Below, one piece after another: positions 61,816 to 64,000 of a DNA stretch of 64,000 nucleotides (positions are counted from its first letter, which is position 1; each line of letters opens with the position of its first letter). Below the pieces are notes generated by a model. That model did not search any database. It had not been told where the DNA came from and worked only from the letters and a program-made list of their open reading frames with translations. The translations under genes were made by a program, and so were the position numbers. Source of the stretch: Planococcaceae bacterium Storch 2/2-2 (GTDB lineage: Bacteria > Bacillota > Bacilli > Bacillales_A > Planococcaceae); NCBI GenBank assembly GCA_009740415.1, contig WOYE01000009.1:930001-994000 (forward strand), given 5' to 3'.

Positions 61816-63714
61816 TTACTCGCCGTCGCGATCCCACATGTCGATCGCCACTTGAGCGACGTGTTGAGCCGTCAAACCGATTTCTTCTAACAGTTGATCG
61901 ACGGACCCATGCTCGATGTATTCGTCTGGAATACCTAACGATTTCATCGGTGGCACGTCAGAAGATGTCTCAGCACGATCGATGTACCATTCTTGTACAC
62001 CGCTTCCGAAACCTCCTGCGACGACGCCTTCTTCTAACGTAATGACGATTTTTCCGTCGTCTCGAATGGCAGCGAGCATTTGCTCGTCCATCGGTTTAAT
62101 GAATCTCGCGTTGACGACTTCAACCGATAAACCGCGCGCTTCAAAGGCGAGTCGTGACGCTTCAAGCGCAACCGGAATCATCGTACCGAACGTTAAAATC
62201 GTCACGTCGGTTCCTTTTTCAAGTACGTCCCACGTCCCGATCGGAATCGTATGAAGCTCTTCATCCATCGGAACACCTGAACCGTTCCCGCGCGGATAAC
62301 GAAGCGCGATCGGACCGTCGTCGTAATCGAGCGCCGTCTTCACCATATGTTGCCCTTCGTTTTCATCTTTCGGATGCATGATGACGAGGTTCGGTAAATG
62401 ACGTAAAAAGGCGATGTCGAAGACGCCGTGATGCGTTTCTCCGTCCGCTCCGACGAGCCCCGCTCGGTCGATCCCGATAAAAACGTTCAACTTTTGACGC
62501 GTAATGTCATGTAGCACTTGGTCGTACGCGCGTTGGAGAAATGTCGAATAAATCGCTAAAAATGGTTTCATACCAACGGCTGCTAATCCGCCTGCCATCG
62601 TCGCCGCATGTTGTTCGGCAATGCCGACGTCGTAAAAGCGGTTCGGAAATCGTTTCGCAAACTTCTCTAGTTTCGACCCGACCGGCATCGCCGGTGTAAT
62701 CGCGACGACTCGTTGGTCGACCGCAGCGATCCGTTCTACCGTGTCCGCGATGAGCGCACTCCACGCTGGACCTTTCACCGGTGCTTTCACGAAGTCGCCC
62801 GTCTCAATTTTGTAAGGGCCTGTTCCGTGCCACGTACCGATTTTATCGTTTTCAGCCGGTTGGTACCCTTTTCCTTTTTTCGTAATGACGTGGACGAGTA
62901 CGGGACCTTCCACTTTTTTCGCATACGTTAACGTCCGCTCCAAATCGACGAAATCATGTCCGTCGACCGGGCCTAAATACGTAAACCCAAGCTCCTCGAA
63001 AAAGACACCCGAAACGAGCATGTACTTCAAGCTATCTTTCACTTTTTCAGCCGCGCTTGCGAGCGTGCCTCCGATTGCAGGCACTTTTTTCAAAATGTAT
63101 TCGAGCTCGTCTTTCGCCGTTTTATACTTTCCTGCCGTTCGCAACTTACCGAGCATCGCATGCATCGCACCGACGTTCGGAGCGATCGACATTTCGTTAT
63201 CGTTCAAAATGACGATCATATTCGTCTGTTCATGACCGATATGGTTCAGCGCTTCGAGCGCCATACCACCAGTGAGTGCTCCGTCCCCGATGATCGGAAT
63301 GATGTGATGAGGCTCGCCTAAAATGTCACGTGCAGCCGCCATCCCCATCGCTGCGGAAAGTGAAGTTGAACTATGTCCAGTTTCCCAGACATCATGTTCG
63401 CTTTCGCTCCGCTTCGGAAAACCACTCATCCCTTTGTATTGACGAATCGTATCAAATTGATCCGCCCGTCCCGTCAAAATTTTATGGACGTACGCTTGAT
63501 GACCGACGTCCCAAATGAATTTATCGTTCGGACTATCGAACAACTTATGGAGCATGAGCGTAAGCTCGACGACTCCTAAGTTCGGACCGATATGTCCTCC
63601 TGTCACTGACAGCTGTTCAATTAAAAAGCGACGAATGTCTTGCGCAACTTGCGCAAGTTCCTCGTGCGTCATCGATTGAATTGCCGATGGATGAGTTATC
63701 TCCGTGAGATCCAT
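61816..63714 (-). CDS. dxs: 1-deoxy-D-xylulose-5-phosphate synthase
   Basis: 632 residues from [27 protein letters not shown] lies about 10 bases upstream. Thiamine diphosphate motif [20 protein letters not shown] near residue 148 with [24 protein letters not shown] near residue 365 has the catalytic Glu; the transketolase C-domain ends the protein. First step of the MEP isoprenoid pathway from pyruvate and glyceraldehyde 3-phosphate. It follows ispA by about 70 bases. Confidence 0.97.
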   Translation of the reverse strand: MDLTEITHPSAIQSMTHEELAQVAQDIRRFLIEQLSVTGGHIGPNLGVVELTLMLHKLFDSPNDKFIWDVGHQAYVHKILTGRADQFDTIRQYKGMSGFPKRSESEHDVWETGHSSTSLSAAMGMAAARDILGEPHHIIPIIGDGALTGGMALEALNHIGHEQTNMIVILNDNEMSIAPNVGAMHAMLGKLRTAGKYKTAKDELEYILKKVPAIGGTLASAAEKVKDSLKYMLVSGVFFEELGFTYLGPVDGHDFVDLERTLTYAKKVEGPVLVHVITKKGKGYQPAENDKIGTWHGTGPYKIETGDFVKAPVKGPAWSALIADTVERIAAVDQRVVAITPAMPVGSKLEKFAKRFPNRFYDVGIAEQHAATMAGGLAAVGMKPFLAIYSTFLQRAYDQVLHDITRQKLNVFIGIDRAGLVGADGETHHGVFDIAFLRHLPNLVIMHPKDENEGQHMVKTALDYDDGPIALRYPRGNGSGVPMDEELHTIPIGTWDVLEKGTDVTILTFGTMIPVALEASRLAFEARGLSVEVVNARFIKPMDEQMLAAIRDDGKIVITLEEGVVAGGFGSGVQEWYIDRAETSSDVPPMKSLGIPDEYIEHGSVDQLLEEIGLTAQHVAQVAIDMWDRDGE

Positions 63715-63783
63715 CTGTATCACACACCTTCATTCACAGTTTAGCGACGATTTCGTCACTTCTAAGACCGCAACTCTCGCGGA

Positions 63784-64000
63784 TCATAACGTTCTTTCTA
63801 CAATGTAATGAGCAAATTGAGCGAGCAATGCGTCTTCTTTTTCTAAAAAGCGAAGAGCATCGAGCGCTTCTTCGTAACGAGCGTACATTTGTTCGGTCGC
63901 TCCGTCAATACCGAGCAGCGCCGGATACGTCGACTTATTTTGAGCTTCGTCGCTATTTGCCGGTTTTCCGAGCTGTTCCGTCGTGCTCGTCACGTCTAAA
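63784..64000 (-). CDS. ispA: Polyprenyl (farnesyl) diphosphate synthase, C-terminal part only
   Basis: The frame is open to the window end, giving the last 71 residues. TSTTEQLGKPANSDEAQNKS follows Leu-Asp-Val, matching the end of the second Asp-rich region of IspA-type synthases, then YPALLGIDGA and a helical C-terminus. It condenses IPP with DMAPP and GPP, using the product of the Dxs pathway. The xseB gene expected upstream is outside the window. Confidence 0.9.
   Translation of the reverse strand, partial: LDVTSTTEQLGKPANSDEAQNKSTYPALLGIDGATEQMYARYEEALDALRFLEKEDALLAQFAHYIVERTL

Overview
This window looks like chromosomal DNA of a low-to-mid GC, non-sporulating Bacillota bacterium, most likely Exiguobacterium or a close relative. 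That is inferred from gene content and order; no database was searched. Shine-Dalgarno sites are strong and Bacillus-like. Several blocks keep Bacillus subtilis order: yojO/yojN next to odhAB; ypjP-thyA-dfrA with ypmR/ypmS and msrAB; and a run from proI, rnz, polY, an M20 peptidase, brxB, bcd and a yqiK-like gene to recN-argR-dxs-ispA. The spoIVB-spo0A pair that follows recN in spore formers is absent here and a FapA/DUF342 gene sits in its place. Most genes are on the minus strand.

Layout. 1-4.8 kb: an SLH/FIVAR surface protein (cut by the edge), a methyltransferase, a PfpI/DJ-1 protein and an FAD monooxygenase with an odd start region. 4.9-9.6 kb: a glycerol operon in the order glpD-glpP-glpF-glpK behind a terminator leader of the GlpP type. 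9.6-12.3 kb: a second SLH protein and a cell-wall amidase. 12.3-16 kb: a probable organosulfur-scavenging unit (tandem AhpD-like protein, DszA/NtaA-type flavin monooxygenase, DszC/SfnB-type acyl-CoA-dehydrogenase-like enzyme) with two successive SAM-I (S-box) riboswitches. 16.6-18.2 kb: hmp with two NsrR-like dyads. 18.2-19.5 kb: an AT-rich patch with an XRE regulator/membrane protein pair, a broken TnpB remnant and several hairpins. 19.5-25 kb: csp with a long structured leader, DUF1033, xpaC-telA and the MoxR/VWA pair. 25.3-29.7 kb: odhAB.

29.9-42.6 kb: murG, a MATE exporter, a CobW GTPase, a CtpA-type protease, deoD, and a tight operon running thyA-dfrA-plsC-degV-ypmR-ypmS-msrA-msrB-yozE (nucleotide synthesis, lipid and envelope, methionine sulfoxide repair). 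42.7-50.5 kb: a 23-codon ORF with its own signals, two methyltransferase/bacilliredoxin genes, an EamA transporter, rtcB, a DsrE-family gene behind a CsoR/CstR-like operator, pssA, an SDR and proI. 50.6-64 kb: the conserved recN-to-rnz block described above, with a Prli42-like miniprotein and ending in a partial ispA.

The most notable signals are the serial S-box arrangement over a desulfurization-like gene set, a four-copy approximately 65-bp interspersed repeat placed each time just beyond a minus-strand terminator, a perfect 20-bp inverted repeat in the csp leader, and a start-stop codon pair plus hairpin between the Shine-Dalgarno and start of the FAD monooxygenase. No tRNA, rRNA, CRISPR array, intact mobile element or complete phage module was seen.
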